A stretch of 53,479 nt of DNA, taken from assembly GCA_009885995.1 (NCBI GenBank), contig VFJQ01000003.1, positions 1 through 53,479 of the forward strand, in the 5' to 3' direction. This document shows positions 51,761-53,479 of the stretch, in pieces (the first letter of the stretch is position 1; each line of letters opens with the position of its first letter). The notes beneath the pieces are model-generated. The model saw nothing but the letters and a program-made list of their open reading frames with translations, was not told the origin of the DNA and ran no database searches. Source of the stretch: Verrucomicrobiota bacterium. Lineage in GTDB: Bacteria; Verrucomicrobiota; Verrucomicrobiia; Chthoniobacterales; Chthoniobacteraceae. A program made the position numbers and the translations under genes.

Positions 51761-52373
51761 TCGGCCTATGATCTTTGACGTGCTCTACACCGCTGAAACT
51801 GAGGCGATCACCAAAGCTCGAAACGAACTGGAAGCGCACCTGGAAGCGGAGCTAAGGAGCGTGCGCCCGCGTAATCGAAATCTCGTGTCGGGATTCTTCG
51901 GCAAGCGTCTGGCGTCCATGCTTGATGAATGCGGCGGTGCTCCGCAGCGAGCACTGCTTGCGTTTTCGGATGTTGTGGAAATTGATTTCCGACTAAATGA
52001 GCGGCTTCGCCACAATGCAAATTTCGCGATCCTAAACGGGTTGCTACGTCGGGAGGCGGAGCGCCTCCGACTAAACGGTCTAGACGAACTTCCGCACGAT
52101 GCTGCTTCGGTGAGCTATCGACGGCAATGGACTGATGCGTTGTCTCCCGCCGACGCGCGACATGAACTCCTGAAACTATCGGATTGGATCGAATCCAATG
52201 TCGCCCGAACTGCCTTTGTCACATTTCGGACTGACCCCAAAACCATGAGCAGCGAGCCAATTGAAGCGGAGGCTCATACGACAGTAATGTGGCTTCACGG
52301 GGCAGCAGAGTTCGACGGTAAGGCAAAGTCGATCCGGCTTCGCGAAGAATGGGATGAATTGGGGAACCGCTGA
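51750..52373 (+). CDS. Unknown protein encoded in the integrative element
   Basis: 207 residues from ATG 51750, overlapping the integrase gene by 11 bp. Mostly helical and charged, with no signal peptide: 'ETEAITKARNELEAHLEAELRSVRP', 'LDECGGAPQRALLAFSDVVEIDFRLNERLRHN', 'LSDWIESNVARTAFVTFRTDP'. I do not recognise it. Its codon use is visibly less GC-rich than that of the chromosomal genes to the left, as expected for imported DNA. Translational coupling to the integrase suggests a cargo or regulatory role. Confidence 0.7.
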   Translation: MEDNRPMIFDVLYTAETEAITKARNELEAHLEAELRSVRPRNRNLVSGFFGKRLASMLDECGGAPQRALLAFSDVVEIDFRLNERLRHNANFAILNGLLRREAERLRLNGLDELPHDAASVSYRRQWTDALSPADARHELLKLSDWIESNVARTAFVTFRTDPKTMSSEPIEAEAHTTVMWLHGAAEFDGKAKSIRLREEWDELGNR

Positions 52374-52530
52374 TTAAAGGGGACGGGCGCAGAAGCCTGC
52401 GGTGCGGATGATTTTAGCGACACGTTCGGCGCGCCGAGTGATAGGTGGGAAGTAAAAGGCGTCAAGCGAAGCGAAGGAAGCGGTTGCTTTGAGATGATTC
52501 CAGCGAGTTTCCAACCCTCTTGGCGCTCGC

Positions 52531-53479
52531 TCACGCGGCAGCGGTGCTCAGTAGCGAGCGTCGAGCGATGAAGAGGTTGGCCAGAGCGAAAAGGCTATGA
52601 AGCTGCGCGGTGTTCTTGGCCAGACCTCGATAGCGCGTCTTGCGGTGTCGAAAAAGATTCTTGAGGATGTGAAAGGGATGCTCCACTCGCGCCCGCACCT
52701 GCGCTTTGAGCCGCTCGAGTTGCACGGTCAGTTCTTTGACCAAGCCTTCCGCCATGGCTTTGACTTTGCCTCGCTTGGCAGCCACGTGCCACTCCACGCC
52801 CGGGCTCCCAGTGGCGATCTCCTCCCGCTTCTCGACGCCCAAATAGCCCGCGTCGGCGTAGGCTTCCTTCTCCTCACCATGCAGCAAGGCATGAGTCTGC
52901 GCGATGTCCGCCACGTTCGCCGCCGTGCCCGTCACGCTATGGACCAACCCCGACTGCGCATCCACGCCGATGTGGGCCTTCATCCCGAAATACCATTGGT
53001 TACCTTTCTTGGTCTGATGCATCTCGGGATCGCGCTCCTTTCGCGCGTTTTTGGTCGAGGAAGGGGCCGCGATGATCGTCGCATCCACAATGGTGCCTTC
53101 CTTCATGAGCAACTTGCGCTCGCTCAACAGCGCGCCCACTTCCGCGAAGATCGCCCGGGGCAGATCGTGCGCTTCGAGCAAGTGGCGGAACTTCAAGAGC
53201 GTCGTGGCATCGGGCACCGCCTCCACGCTCAGATCGATGCCGGCCAAAGGTGCGCATCGCCTGGCTGTCATAGAGCGCATCTTCGAGCGCTTCATCGGCC
53301 AGCGCATACCATTGCTGGAGAAAGTAAATGCGCAGCATCCGCTCGACGCCGATCGGCGGACGCCCGCGCTTGCCCCGCGGATAGTGCGGCTCGATCAGCG
53401 CGCACAGCCGCGCCCAAGGCACCACCTGCTCCATCTCGCCAAGAAACTTCTCCCGCCGCGTCACCTTCTTCTTCCCGGC
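52531..53479 (-). pseudogene. IS5-family transposase, frameshifted and cut by the window edge
   Basis: The N-terminal half ('VTRREKFLGEMEQVVPWARLCALIEPHYPRGKRGRPPIG', 'LRIYFLQQWYALADEALEDALYDSQAM') and the C-terminal half ('GIDLSVEAVPDATTLLKFRHLLEAHDL', 'IVDATIIAAPSSTKN', 'IGVDAQSGLVHSVTG', 'ADAGYLGVEKREE') are IS5/DUF772-type transposase, including the DDE residues. They lie in different frames: one extra G within GGCC at 53243-53245 (plus strand ggcc) breaks 'RTF-AGIDLS'. Removing it restores one protein. The 5' end is beyond 53479. 52374-52530 must hold the IS end, but without the other terminus the inverted repeat cannot be fixed. Confidence 0.88.

Overview
The window is GC-rich bacterial DNA with tightly packed genes: many 4-bp ATGA/GTGA overlaps and several convergent genes that overlap or nearly touch at their tails. 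It looks like a member of the Verrucomicrobiota, perhaps Opitutaceae-like. That placement is an inference from gene content: large exported PQQ-type beta-propeller proteins, a secreted DUF6807 remnant, a VIT/VWA protein, a cytochrome c-DUF2231 membrane protein, paired SPFH proteins and a DUF2868/DUF3482 pair. Both ends of the window run off inside transposase genes (IS630-like on the left, IS5-like on the right), as expected of a draft contig that stops at repeats.

Layout. 1-1260 is a scar region: a truncated IS630 transposase, a DUF6807 gene remnant, a duplicated 5' end of the next gene, and a toxin-antitoxin (TA) pair. 1317-12849 is a housekeeping and envelope block: Xaa-Pro aminopeptidase, a thioesterase/TPR-membrane protein/TraB operon, a membrane glycosyltransferase with rmlA, a VIT-VWA protein, and a TPR/serine hydrolase/yjbQ operon. 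12850-14570 is a second scar region: a second TA pair, a duplicated 3' end of yjbQ, a gene frameshifted by a 14-bp tandem repeat, and a small frameshifted gene. 14572-30875 is an envelope and stress block: MoxR ATPase with a coiled-coil partner, a cytochrome c-DUF2231 protein, an SPFH pair, TrmB, ComEC, PspA with an OmpA-fused binding protein, a Tol/Exb operon and a SurA/PpiD-like chaperone. 30917-43460 holds lipoamide dehydrogenase, a SWIM-SNF2 helicase, DUF2868/DUF3482, an FAD oxidoreductase, a PQQ-like protein and RmuC. 43463-49252 is an operon of two exported beta-propeller proteins that carry an embedded methyltransferase-like Rossmann domain; the downstream one is interrupted by an in-frame amber codon lying in a perfect 22-bp palindrome. 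From 50431 rightward an integrative element begins: a tRNA(Ser)-like 3' fragment (putative att), a tyrosine integrase, an unknown gene, and an IS5 transposase with a one-base frameshift.

The most interesting pattern is that both TA modules, of different sequence, sit between two copies of a piece of the adjacent chromosomal gene (about 109 bp of the pepP 5' end, about 135 bp of the yjbQ 3' end). Both cassettes are near 630-640 bp, both have 24 bp between the toxin stop and the duplication, and both antitoxin genes have a promoter-like element whose -10 box ends 6 nt before the ATG. This suggests mini-cassettes that insert at gene ends and rebuild the target gene, without carrying a recombinase.
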